Assembly: GCF_019175385.1 (NCBI RefSeq)
Contig: NC_083345.1
Span: forward strand, 115,120,480 to 115,184,479
Length of the DNA stretch: 64,000 bases
Direction of reading: 5' to 3'
DNA from: Lycium barbarum
Taxonomy: Eukaryota; Streptophyta; Magnoliopsida; Solanales; Solanaceae
Shown one piece after another: positions 22,693-34,186 of this stretch; position 1 is the first letter of the stretch, and each line of letters starts with the position of its first letter. Under the pieces are notes generated by a model, which worked only from the letters and a program-made list of their open reading frames with translations, was not told the DNA's origin and did not search any database. Both the position numbers and the translations under genes were made by a program.

Positions 22693-23146
22693 CACTTTTT
22701 TCCCGAACTTCTCTCGTTGATTCATTTGACATCTAATACTTATGAAAACTTCTTGGCACTTATATAATACTTAATTAACCATCCCAGGGTCTTTATATCT
22801 CTTCCTCAAAGTGATGCTAAGTAAGGCTTAACTCAAACGATGTGAAATTCTCCCAAACAAGACTCTACCTTAACTTTCTCCGACGAGCTTTCTTCTTTTA
22901 CCTCAAATGTCTGTGGGATCTTAATTAGAATTATTAAGTATCCTTTCCCACTTGTAGGGACTTCATGTACATTCTAGGCTTACGTTAATTCATCCACAGC
23001 ACAACGACATGAAATGTCCGAGGTGTAACAGTATCAGAGCCCTAGGTTCGTTGATCTCGTTATGCAAGGACACGTCTAGTAGAGTCTTGCGAATCGGTAT
23101 GGAGATGTTTATACTTATCTTCGAAAGGCTATGAGACACTAGGAAA

Positions 23147-23192
23147 ATTTCTTTCTTTCTTTCTTTCTTTCTTTATTTCTTTCTTTCTTTCG
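23147..23192. repeat. (CTTT)n microsatellite
   Basis: About ten CTTT units with one interruption, in the element A leader. Confidence 0.85.
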
Positions 23193-23263
23193 TGCTACTT
23201 GATTCCAATTGGTATCTGGACGATTCAAATTGGTATATGACTTTTCTTTCTATTCTCTCACAG

Positions 23264-23761
23264 ATGGTGAGGACTCGTGCTACAGCAGTAACAAATGAGG
23301 ACCCGCGCCGGCTGCTGGGGCCGCAGTTCGTGAGGGAGGTCAGGCCGCTAGGGCCGCAGTTCGTGGAAGAGGCCAGGCTAGAGACCGTGGTCGTGGTAGA
23401 GGCAGGAGAGCAGCAGCACCAGCCAGGGGTGGGTCTCCTGCGGCTGTCAGTAACGCGCTGAGTCCTCTGAGTCTCAGTAAATTCCAGATGATGCAGCATA
23501 GTTTGCAGCAGCACCTGCACAGCCAAATATTATAGCTCCTCCGGTGTTGTCAGATGTGATGGTCCGAGTGTTGAACCTGCTGAATGGTTTGACAGAGGCG
23601 GGTGTGTTACCAGTTGTTCTAGGTGCACAGGGTGCCAGAGTGGGTAATCCAGCTACGGGCAGAGTTCGTCCTCCGGGGTTACAATATGTTGCAGCTGTGG
23701 CTCCTCGTTTGGGTGAAGGTGCAGAACTGGGTGTATTTCCTAGGCTAGTGGGAGGTCCGGT
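23264..23761 (+). pseudogene. gag: Element A gag N-terminal part
   Basis: The ATG at 23264 opens MVRTRATAVTNED, a Gag start common in plant gypsy elements, followed by a Gly/Arg/Ala-rich stretch. The original frame is broken: the reading shifts within the first 60 codons and the ATG frame stops at 23461. A second frame from about 23540 carries the later part up to 23761, where element B is inserted. The gene resumes at 36684. A dead Gag relic. Confidence 0.65.
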
Positions 23762-24436
23762 TGTTACACCTCAGAAAATTTCCCGTTAACATACAGTGAA
23801 TGTACTAGCGAAAGGCACGAAGTATACGATGTCTTGGTAAGTAAGAAACAACATTTGATGATTTTAAATGAGATTTCAAAGACATTCGAGGTAGGAGACG
23901 GAAGTTGCCAAGAAAGGAAAGGTATATGCCATGTATCGGAAGACGATTTACGAGTAATGAGTCAATGATGCCTTCGAAAAGAGTTATAATGTCCCTTAGA
24001 TTGTTAATGAAGTGTTAAAAAAGTGTTAAGATGTCACACCCCAATCCTGATATGGCATGACTGGCACCCGACTCTCATTAGAGTCGAGCGAACCCTCAGA
24101 CATTCGCTCTATCAAAACATGTCATTTCAAAAACTTTTAAGAACATAAAACTTTTCCAAATGGAAATCATCTAGAATACATACTCTTTTAAAGTCCACAA
24201 ATGACTCAACTGACATCACTTTGTCGACATCTCGACAAACATACCACAGGACACTGTCTGCAGAAGTCTCTAAGAAGTAAACTAAACATTGTGACTCAGG
24301 ACAGGGCCCTGACATACCTATAATCATACATATCTATACATGACTAAGCACAGCTCCAGAATGAGGTGGAACTTGCAAATCCCAGCTGAAGTCCAAGCAT
24401 TCTAGCTTTACACTTAACCTGCCAAACAATCTGGGG

Positions 24437-24495
24437 CTGCGGGCATGAACGCAGCGTCCCCAGGCAAAAAGTACGTCAGTACGAACAATGTACTG
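24437..24495 (-). other. LTR hairpin module, LTR E
   Basis: Minus strand: CAGTAC-N7-GTACTG and CTGCG-N8-CGCAG, with a weaker middle stem. Confidence 0.65.
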
Positions 24496-24649
24496 AGTAT
24501 GTAAGGTGGTAACAAGTCATAATCATAATTTGACTTAGAAGAGAAGAAATCACAATCTAACTCAACACCTGCAACCTTCGCTGGAAGAAACATAAATGTG
24601 CACACAAAGTCTCAACACAATCTTTAAGTAAATAATGCAATCCAACACA

Positions 24650-24865
24650 CATGCCGCTTCCGACATGTTAACTGAATGGTCCCTTCGGACAGCCGCTTCC
24701 GGCTAGTATCACAATAGTCCCTTCGGACGGCCGCTTCCGGCATAATAATGATGGCCCTTTCGGGCAACCGCTTCCGGCTTAATAATGTTGGCCCCTTCGA
24801 GCAGCCGCTTCCGGCTTAATAATGATGGCCCCTTCGGGCAGCCGCTTCCGGCTTAATATCACAAT
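24650..24865. repeat. Minisatellite in LTR E
   Basis: Five to six units of about 38 bp, alternating CCCTTCGGGCAG and CCGCTTCCGGC, with TAATAATGATGG spacers. Confidence 0.8.
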
Positions 24866-26775
24866 TATGTCAACACAAACTCAATCCATAAGTATCAATT
24901 TCAATCATATCATTAGTCACTAATCTATTCATCACAATCTAGTTATTAGCCTTAGTCTTTCATAAAAGTTATCAAATTTGTATCTCACTAGACTCAGGAG
25001 GACATACTTCCAGGTTTGAAGGTAGAATTGTTATGAAATTCTTCTAACCATATTCTACTCAATTTCATCTTATTGCCTTACCCAAAGGATAAATGATCAT
25101 ATCAATACAAAGGTATGATACTATGGAATGTAAACATCAATCGTAAATGAAATGAAGTAGTAAAATCTCACACCCCCTTCGGAGTGGTTTTGAAAATCAA
25201 ACTTTATGTTTCCCTTAGTATAAGACTCATTTCCTCGAAATCGTTAGTAGGACCATATACACAACTCAACTTGGCACCTTATGGGTGTTCTCTTCGGAAC
25301 AGAATAGGAGTACAATATCAATAAGCCATCACAAGAAGCATTTAGACCTTACTTAAGAATGGAATCATATGGGGTACATATAGAATGAATAGCAACAAGG
25401 ATCATGCCAAAGGATGAAAAGTTTGCCTTACATACCTGGAAGCTTATATTTCACTTTCCAACTTACTTCTTGCCTTGCAATCTACGTAAGATCATTTATA
25501 GTCTCGTAATCTACATATAAAACTATTCATACTATTGTTAGGCCTGTTGTTATATACATATCCTAAGCCTTCAAATAAATCTTTTTAGAATCTGTCGAAA
25601 TTTCGGCAGTATCTCCTCTGTTTATATGCCTAGCCCAAAACCTCAATTCAGCAACCAACAACAACAACAACAATGATAATAACATCATTTGCAACACCAA
25701 TATGTGCCATAAAATAGCCCACACACCTACCATTTCAATCTCCACTTTCAATCTCAAATTTCATATGTTTCTTTCACCAATTCACTTGATATACAAATAC
25801 AAATAAAGACAGAGACCATATCGCAATCATGTTGTATTCCATAATTTTCAGCCATCACAAATCATATTTATCACCTCAAAACAGCCCAACGAAACAGTAG
25901 CCATATCTTAGGCTATTTCAATGCTATCTTGTAGTATTTTACTATAAACAATCTCACCAACATGGAATTAAGCTTAAGCACAACCAAGGGGATGTTAAAA
26001 TTACCTTAACCAGTAAATACCATTTGAAATCCGCTGCTAATTCAACTTTCAATCACCCTTAAACGCAACACAGCGCTATAGAGGTGTTCTTCCTTACCAA
26101 GGTTAACTTTTGAGGTTGAATTTGGATATAATCACTTGAATTTTCATCTTAGACTCTTGAATTTTCATCTTAGACCTCTATGAATTTGGAAGAAAGAGTT
26201 TTGGGGAAGTGTAGAGAGAATTTAGGGAGAGAAGGTGGTAGAAAATGAGACAAAAAATTAGATTTTTGTTTTTAAATTTTCTGATCTTTACTGTTCACAC
26301 TGACTACTGTAGTAGTACTGTAGCATGTTGGTTACTGTAGCAGTTATTGTAGCACGTTTTTCTGTCTGTCAGCCTGACTTGTAACGTCTATAATTCTCCA
26401 CTCCGATGTCATATCGACAAGCGGTTTGTTGCGCTGGAAACTTGACACGACGAACTTTATTTTAGGCTTTCACTTTGATTCAAAATACCTCATCTACTAA
26501 AAGATATTATTTCTCCAAGTTGGGCTAAATTACCCCTCATATTCTCTTCCAAGTTCCAACAAACTTAATTTCCTTAATTCACTTGCCCTTCAATCCTTCC
26601 ATAGCGTACTATATGCACTTAAACCCTTATAACCATAAGTTAAACATATATAAACTCACATACCTCCGGAAAGGTAGCTCGAATCTCAACATACAAAACT
26701 GCGGGGTGCAACATAAGAAGGTTCCATAAGGATTGAAGATCAAACGAGTCGACGAGAAAGAGTTCGGGAAAACTG

Positions 26776-26935
26776 GGCATTATACGGCCTAACATACTGG
26801 CCGTATAAAACATATTGGCCTTATGTTACGCCATATGTTGTGAATAGAATATGTCCTTCACTGGACCAGATCTACGACCATACATACGTCCAGTATAATT
26901 TATACGGCCAGTATGTTGGTCCGTAGAATCTGGTC
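26776..26935 (+). promoter_or_regulatory. Palindrome block upstream of TATA, element B 5' LTR
   Basis: Repeated TATACGGCC and GGCCGTATA half-sites, including CATACTGGCCGTATAA and TTATACGGCCAGTATG, ending about 20 bp before the TATA-like box. A matching block is in the 3' LTR at 34511-34645, where one segment is deleted. Confidence 0.55.
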
Positions 26936-28140
26936 GGGACAGATTTTTAAAAATGATATAAGGACCCAACCCCATCAAATTTATTTCATTTCCTCACTTT
27001 ACACTTCAAGAACATTCTAGAGAGCTCTCCACTCTTCATCCACAAGAACCCAAGAGATATTTGTGATCAACTTCATCAAACCAACAAAATCAAGTGTATG
27101 AAACTCATTGAAATTCATCCAAGCCAAGGAATTCCAATGGAAGTGAACTAGGGTTTTGGTGTAAGTGAAGTATTCCCACTAAAGGATTATTCCTACACTA
27201 TATAAGATAGGTTTTATGATATTTTCATGTTGTTTAAGGTAATGAGAGGTTGAAAGACTTAGATTATGGAAGGAGATAGAAAATGGGTCACAAAGATGAG
27301 AATAATGAGATTTTGAGTAGTAGTTTGGAATGAGTCATGAATATTGATGTGTTGTGATTGTAAGTATGTTATAAATGACATTTAGAGCTTAGGATAAGCA
27401 TTATATGTGAGAAAATGTGATAGTGAAATATGACCATGGTTATGGAGGAATTGAAGTGAAATTGTGAAATGTGGATAATGTAGATGAATGATGATTGTTG
27501 CTTATAGTATTGTGAATGTTGTTATGGAAGTTGGGGGTTGATATGTAATGTGAGGAAAGTTTTATAAACAAAGGAGATGCTGCCCAATTTTCTCTAGCCT
27601 TAGTAAGCACGTTCTTATAATCGATTAGCTAATGTTAATACGAACTTTCTTGAAGGTAGAAATGCGAGCATCGAAGGAGCACGATCAAACGATAGAATAG
27701 CTAAGCAGAGGTATGTAAGGCTAATCCTTTCCTTCTATGGAATGACTCCTATGACATGAGTCCTCCTATTTCTCCATGATCTTCCTAAATAAAGGAAACT
27801 ATGAGTCCATGACTGTAACGAGCCATATATGTATAAGCTAAAGAAAAGAGATACGATACGAGCATGATAATGATGATGATGAGTTTTAAGTACAAAGAAT
27901 CTTAAAGTGAGATACGATGTCCATGAGGTTAGCGATCATAAGTATAGTTCCATTGATGCATTTCCTTATGTTCACTCACCTTAAAATGTTAGTCCTTTCA
28001 AGGTGAGATATGATGATTATGATCACTCCATAACGTAGTCGGGGGTTCACGACCTCATGTCACCCCGACATAACCATGATTACCTTCAAGCATTAATGTA
28101 TGATGATGCTAAGTTTATGTTGACTATAAGACGATACGAT

Positions 28141-28310
28141 CCCACCATGCTTAATTGGCCGGGCATGTTACCGCGAAAGCGGGCTGCATACGATTCCACC
28201 GTGCCTAGATGGCCGGGCATGTCACTGCTAAGGCGGGCTTTTATGTTTACACCGAGCCTAGAAGGCCGGGCATGACACCACTAGTAGGCGGCATATGATG
28301 GTTACCCGGA
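28141..28310 (+). repeat. Minisatellite in element B 5' LTR
   Basis: Three to four units with GGCCGGGCATG and GCGGGCTG; repeated in the 3' LTR at about 35875-36040. Confidence 0.7.
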
Positions 28311-28492
28311 AGCGGGTTAATGATGATGGTATATATGATATGGGGATGTTTGTGCTATGATGATATATGCAATACGATTATTTATGATATATGTATGAAA
28401 TGCATCCATTCTTAAAGGTTAAGCAGGTTATATCTTCATCTTATGTCTTATGATTTATCTATTATATTCATTTCATTGATGCCTTATATACT

Positions 28493-28549
28493 CAGTACAA
28501 TGTTCGTACTAACATCCGTTTGCTTTAGACACTGTGTTCATGCCCACAG
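28493..28549 (+). other. LTR hairpin module, element B 5' LTR
   Basis: CAGTAC-N7-GTACTA, a weak middle stem, then CTGTG-N8-CACAG. The last stem has T-A where other LTRs have C-G. Confidence 0.65.
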
Positions 28550-28950
28550 ATAGACAGGGAGGTGATCCAGACTCGTAGGAGCTACTAGAAGACTTGAGAG
28601 CACTCCATTGTTCCGGAGGTGCCATTGAATTATTATTTTGTGTATATATATGTTTTGGGCATGGCGGGGTCCTGTCCCGTCCATATGTCTGGCACTCTAG
28701 TAGAGGCTCGTAGATATGCATATGTGGGTAGTATTGTCTCATGATTTTCCCACGTGTATATATATTTGATAGCCTAAGGGCTTATGTATATAAAGGTAAT
28801 TATGTTTCAAAGTGAAAAATGGTTTTCTTATGATTTGAGTGTAGGATGAATGAATGAACGCTTGATGTGTGCAATGGGTAATGGTATGAGCGGTGCTCGG
28901 TGGTTAGCCCTGGGTACCCGTCATGGCCCTAGTCGGGTCGTGACAAAAAG

Positions 28951-28962
28951 TGGTATCAGAAC
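28951..28962 (+). other. Primer binding site of element B
   Basis: TGGTATCAGAAC, 5 bp after the LTR. One change from the initiator-Met tRNA complement. Confidence 0.75.
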
Positions 28963-29152
28963 AGTTCAGTCCTAGGAAGTGTCTACGAGCCGTATCTAGT
29001 AGAGTCTTGTTTATAGTGTGTTGCGCGCCACACTAATAAACAAGAGGCTACAGGGCATTTAGGAAAAATGACCATTCTTCTTCTTATGAGATCGTGCGAT
29101 AGAGTCGTGTATAAGATTTTCTCCTCCCTAATAGTGTGTTATGATTTGAGAA

Positions 29153-30511
29153 ATGTCGCCAAAAGGAAAGCTACAGCTGCCCAGAAGGGCAAGATTACGA
29201 TTAAAAGGCGGGTAGAAAGGGAGCCGCCAATGAATGTAGAAGAGGGTGAATCACATAATGAGGCTCCATCTAATACCTTATCTACTCCGCCTATTATAGA
29301 AGAACAAGAAGGGGGTTTAGCTCCAGCTTCTATGCCTCCAGTCCCTCCACTGGCTACTTCGGGTCAACAAGTGACCGAGGCTATTCATCTATTGTCGCAG
29401 TTAATTGCCGCCCAGGCACAGCGGCAGGGTTCGGGATCAAGTGACAGGGACGTTAGTACTAGAGCCAGTGATTTCATGAGTTTGAATCCTCCGGAGTTCT
29501 TCGGGTCAAAACCGGATGAAGACCCGTAAAGTTTTATCGATGAAATGTTGAGAACATTATAGATTATTCATGCCTCCGAAACTGAGTCTGTGGAGTTAGA
29601 ATCTTATAGAATCCGGGATGTGGCATTCTTGTGGTATAATAATTTGATATCATCAAGAAAAGAGAATGCGCCTCCTCCGATTTGGCAAGAATTTGTAGAT
29701 GCCTTTATCTGCCACTATTTGTCACCCAAGGTTCGTCGAGCTAGAGCGGATAGGTTCCTAAATTTCAAGCAAGGAAATATGAGCGCCCGAGAGTATAGCC
29801 TTCAGTTTAATTCATTGGCTAGATATGGTCCGACTATGGTGGCCGACATGGGAGATAGAGTGCACTGATTTGTGAGTGGCCTAGGGCCACATTTGTTCAA
29901 AGATAGTTTAACGTCTTCATTGCAAGATGGGTTGGATATTTCCTGCATTCAGGCCCATGTCAAGAACTTAGAAAGGTAACAACATTCACAAAGGGGTGAG
30001 CGAGCGTGATATGGACAGAGGGCAAAGCAAGAGGGCCAGATCTATGGGTGTAGGTAGCGATTTTAGAGGGAGATCGAGGCAGACATATTCTAGACACTCA
30101 GGACAGTCGGAGACTAGTGCACCTCCATGGTTTGCAGGTAAGAGGTTTGACCGCTCCATTCATTCAGGGCCGGGTCAGAGCTCGAGAGCTTCAGGTTCTC
30201 AGTTTGGGGGTCATTATAGTCAGAGGAGACCACTAGTACCGCGATGTAGTCGGTGCGGTAAGTTACATTTCGGACAGTGTCGCCAGGGCATAGATGCTTG
30301 CTATGTTTATGGACAGACTGGGCACGTGATGCGTGATTGTCCCTCGAGGTATGGTAGAGTTGGGGTCCAGCCCACAGGATCAGCAGCTGGTTTCTCTTCA
30401 GTGCGCCCAGTAGTGCAGACTCCCCATATCCCAGCAGGTCGAGGTAGAGGCCGAGAGGGAGCATCTGCTTCAGGTGCCACTCAGCCCCGAATCTATGCTT
30501 TAGTCGGACGA
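29153..30511 (+). pseudogene. gag: Element B gag, degraded
   Basis: Capsid/nucleocapsid polyprotein of a chromovirus. The start ATG at 29153 is followed by a 1-base frameshift; the coding frame then runs KATAAQKGK to FFGSKPDEDP, with stops at 29527 and near 29559. The central Gag domain continues (SYRIRDVAFLWYNNL, FICHYLSPKVRRARADRFL), with another stop near 29866 and a shift before 29996. The C-terminal part is Arg/Ser/Gly-rich with a zinc knuckle CYVYGQTGHVMRDC, in which the usual second Cys is Tyr-Gly. Not functional. Confidence 0.8.
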
Positions 30512-30535
30512 TAGGATCTTGAGTCCTCCCCGAAT

Positions 30536-33500
30536 GTGGTTACAGGTACATTATCCGTATTTTCTCATGATGTATATGCATTGATAGATCCGGGCTCCAC
30601 ACTATTTTATATTACTCCATATGTTGTTGGTCGTATTGGGGTGAAACCCGAGCCAATTAAACCTTTTGAGGTGTCTACTCCGATTGGTGATCCCGTGATA
30701 GCTAGACAAGTGTATAAAAATTGTGTAATTGTGATATGCGACCGCCAGGATAAAGCTGATTTAGTTGAGCTGGAAATGTTAGATGTCGATGTGATTATGG
30801 GTATGGATTGGTTGGCCTCATGTTATGCTAATTTTGATTACCGAATGAAAGTAGTTTGATTTCAATTTTTTGAAGAGCCCGTGCTTGAATGGAAAGGTAA
30901 CACAGCATCTCCCAGGGGTAGGTTTATTTCCTACCTTAAGGCAAGAAAGATGATAGCTAAGGGCTATATTTATCACTTAGTTCGAGTTCAGGATACTAAA
31001 GCAAAGTTGTCAACCTTCCAATCCGTTCTAGTAGTGAATGAATTTCCGGGTGTATTTCCAGATGAACTTGCAGGTCTTCCTCCGGAAAGAGAAATTGATT
31101 TCGCTATTGATGTGTTGTCGGATACCAAGCCTATTTCTATTCCTCCTTACCGAATGGCTCCGGCGGAATTGAAAGAGCTAAAGGTACAATTAAAGGATTT
31201 GCTTGAGAAGGGATTTATTAGACCCAGTTCATCACCGTGGGGAGCACCAGTCCTATTTGTGAGGAAGAAAGATGGTTCCTTACGGATGTGTATCGATTAT
31301 AGGCAGTTGAATAAGGTGATGATAAAGAACAAATATCCTCTCCCAAGGATTGATGATTTGTTTGATCAATTACAAAGTGCCAAGTGGTTTTCCAAAAAAG
31401 ACCTAAGGTCAGGTTATCATCAAGTAAGATTAAAGAAGAAGATATTCCCAAAACAGCTTTTAGAACGAGATATGGCCATTATGAATTCCGAGTGATGTCA
31501 TTTGGGTTAACTAATGCCCCGACAGTGTTCATGAATTTGATGAATAATGTATTTAGGCCTCTCTTGGATCTATTCGTAATAGTGTTCATTGATGATATTC
31601 TGGTATACTCTCGCACAGAATCAGAACATGCAGACCATTTGCGTATTGTCCTTGGAATTCTTCGAACTCGAGATTGTATGCAAAATTTTCACAGTACGAG
31701 TTTTGGCTAAATTCTGTAACATTTTTGGGTCTTGTTATTTCAGATGATGGCATTAGAGTTGACACTCAGAAAATAGAAGCTGTGAAGACTTGGCCAAGGC
31801 CTACGATGCCTACAGAAGTCCGTAGTTTTCTGGGATTAGCAGGTTACTATAGAAGGTTCGTAGAAGGATTTTCCTTTATTTCAACCCCATTGACGCGGCT
31901 AACCCAGAAGTCAACTAAATTTCAGTGGAATGATGCTTGTGAATGCAACTTCCAAGAGTTGAAGGACAGATTAACCTCAGCCTCAGTCTTGACACTCCCA
32001 GAAGGGCCAGATGGTTATGTTGTATATTGTGATGCTTCCGGTGTTGGGTTAGGATGTGTGTTAATGCAGCATGGTAAAGTCATCGCTTATGCTTCGAGAC
32101 AGCTGCAGAAACATGAAAAGAACTACCTAACTCATGATCTCGAATTGGCTTCAGTTATTCATGAATTAAAGATGTGGAGACATTACTTGTATGGTGTGCA
32201 TGTTGATATCTATACATATCACAAAAGTATTCAATACATTTTCAATCAGAAGGAGTTGAATCTTCGGCAGAGACGGCGGTTAGAATTATTGAAAGATTAT
32301 GATGTGAGTATTTTATACCATCCCGGGAAGGCAAATGTAGTAGCCGATATGCTTATCTGCCGATCGATGGGCAGCCTATGTGAAGTTCCTCCAGAGAAGA
32401 AAGAATTAATTCATGAGCTCCACCAACTAGCTAATCTTGGAGTACGTCTAGTTGATTCAAGTAGTGCAAGAATTGGTATTAATAATCCCATAGTTTCGTC
32501 CCTGAATATGGAAGTTAAAGAGTGTCAATATGAAGATCCTCAGTTGAGCTATCATAGAGACACATTTCATGAAAAAGAGAAGTCTCCATCTGAAACTTCT
32601 ATAGAAGGAGTTCTTAGACATCGAGGAAGGTTACGTGTTATGAATGTTGCAGAATTACGTCGTCGAATTCTAGAAGAAGCTCATTATTCTCGGTATTCTA
32701 TTGATCTGGGAGCGACAAAGATGTATCATGATCTCAAGTTAATTTATTGGTGGGATGGAATGAAGAAGGACATAGCAGAATTTGCAGCTCAATGTCCAAA
32801 TTGCCAGCAGGTGAAAATCGAACATCAAAAGCCATGAGGATTATTGCAAGCAATGGAAATCCCTATTTGGAAATAGAAAGTGATCAACATGGATTTTATT
32901 ATGGGGTTACCTCATTACCGAAGCAAGTATGATTCTATATGGGTGATTGTGGATAGATTGACGAAAGCAGCTCATTTTCTTCCTGTCAAAACCACATATT
33001 CAGCAGAGGACTATGCAAGGTTATATCTCAAAGAAATTATGAGACTTCACGGTGTGCCAATATCACGGTGTGCCAATATCTATTATCACAGACAAAGGGG
33101 TACAGTTTACAGCTAAGTTCTGGAAATTTTTCCAAGAAGGTTTGGGTACTCAAGTAAAGCTTAGCACGGCGTTTCATCCGCAAACTGATGGGCAAGCCGA
33201 ACGTACTATTCAGACCTTGGAGGACATGTTGAGAGCATGTGTTCTAGAATTCGGTGGTAGTTGGGATGACCATTTATCCCTCATTGAGTTTGCATACAAC
33301 AATAGCTACCATTCCAGTATTCAAATGGCTCTGTATGAAGCTTTATACGGAAGGAAGTGTAGATCCCCAATTGCGAGGTTTGAAGTAGGGGAAGTACAAC
33401 TAATAGGTCCTGAGTTGATTCAACAAGCAGTAGAGAAAGTCAAGGTGATCTGAGATCGATTGTTGACAGCCCAAAGTCGCCAAAAATCTTATGCGGACAA

Positions 33501-33981
33501 CAGCCGGCGAGACTTAGAATTTCAAGTTGGTGATTGGGTATACTTGAAGGTTTCGCCAATGAAAAGAATGATGAGATTTGGTAAGAAAGGGAAGTTGAGT
33601 CCTCGATATATTGGAACTTACAAAATTACCAGCAAGGTGGGTCAAGTAGCTTATGAATTGGACTTACCCTCAGAGCTCGAATCAGTCCATCCGATTTTTC
33701 ATGTCTCAATGCTCCGTAAGTGTATTGGAGATCCTGCTAGGATTGTGCCGGTAAATCATGTCCACGTTACGGAAAAGATAGTATATGAAGGAGTGCCCAT
33801 TGCCATACTAGATAGGCAAGTACGGATACTTCGAAATAAAGAAGTGACCTCAGTTAAGGTCTTATGGCGAAATAACAATCGAGAAGAAATGACTTGGGAA
33901 GAGGAAAAAAATATGAAATCCAAGTACCCCCACTTATTTCAGCCCCCGGAAGAGATCCAAGACGAAACATCAAGATTATGA
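30536..33981 (+). pseudogene. pol: Element B pol: protease, RT, RNase H, integrase, chromodomain (degraded)
   Basis: Domains in order: aspartic protease (LIDPGST, about 30580) and its second half MGMDWLA (30798); RT with [15 protein letters not shown] (31269) and the catalytic FIDDILVYS (31586); RNase H beginning VVYCDAS (about 32021); integrase with HHCC zinc-binding residues (to about 32820), catalytic Asp in NMDFIMG (32886) and ITDKG, and Glu in GQAERTI (33190); then a C-terminal domain (LKVSPMK, LSPRYIGTY) and a chromodomain with EEMTWEEE (33888). The coding frame changes several times: stop at 30857, shifts near 31440 and 31690, a stop near 32835, and a shift at 33064 caused by a 16-bp tandem duplication. 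Chromodomain and domain order place it with the Tekay/Del chromoviruses. Confidence 0.88.
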
Positions 33982-34171
33982 GGTATGTATGTTTTCTTTT
34001 TATGCATATGGGTCGTGTGTGGCCAAAATGTATTGCTATTATGTTGTGGCCTTGTGAGGAATTGTTATTATGGACTGTTGTGACAGGATGGTAGTGCCAT
34101 ATTACAGGGGAAAACTCTGGCGAAATTTTCGTAGAATTCCCGATTGCTTAACATTTTAGGACGAATGTTCC

Positions 34172-34186
34172 AAAAGGGGGGAAGAA
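34172..34186 (+). other. Polypurine tract of element B
   Basis: AAAAGGGGGGAAGAA directly before the 3' LTR. Confidence 0.8.

Larger units (their letters stand above)
18171..23030 (-). mobile_element. Solo LTR C (minus strand), containing solo LTR D
   Basis: Minus orientation: starts TGTTACACCTCGG at 23030 and ends GGTCATGATA at 18171, where the expected TGACA end has decayed by C-to-T type changes. Perfect 5-bp duplication gtatc at 18166-18170 and 23031-23035. Without D and its duplication it is 2537 bp. Related to the element I LTR. No internal region remains, so it arose by LTR-LTR recombination. Confidence 0.85.
24032..26713 (-). mobile_element. Solo LTR E (2682 bp, minus strand) in the element B 5' LTR
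   Basis: Minus orientation: starts TGTTGCACCCCGCAG and ends GGGGTGTGACA. The duplication taaga lies at 24027-24031 and 26714-26718. The 3' LTR of B shows the empty site at about 34451. It holds a GCCGCTTCCGGC minisatellite (24650-24865), the hairpin module, and ACTGTAGCA motifs near 26295-26360. Confidence 0.9.
23762..28945 (+). repeat. Element B 5' LTR, split by solo LTR E
   Basis: TGTTACACCTCAG at 23762 to GGTCGTGACA at 28945. The two halves are 23762-24031 and 26719-28945 plus one copy of the duplication. It carries a palindrome block (26776-26935), a TATA-like TATAAGG near 26957, a GCCGGGCATG minisatellite (28141-28310) and the hairpin module. Confidence 0.88.

Noticed and set aside
26386..26465. 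tRNA or snRNA gene candidate in LTR E
   Set aside because: No cloverleaf or A/B boxes; better explained by the shared antisense motif described in the findings.
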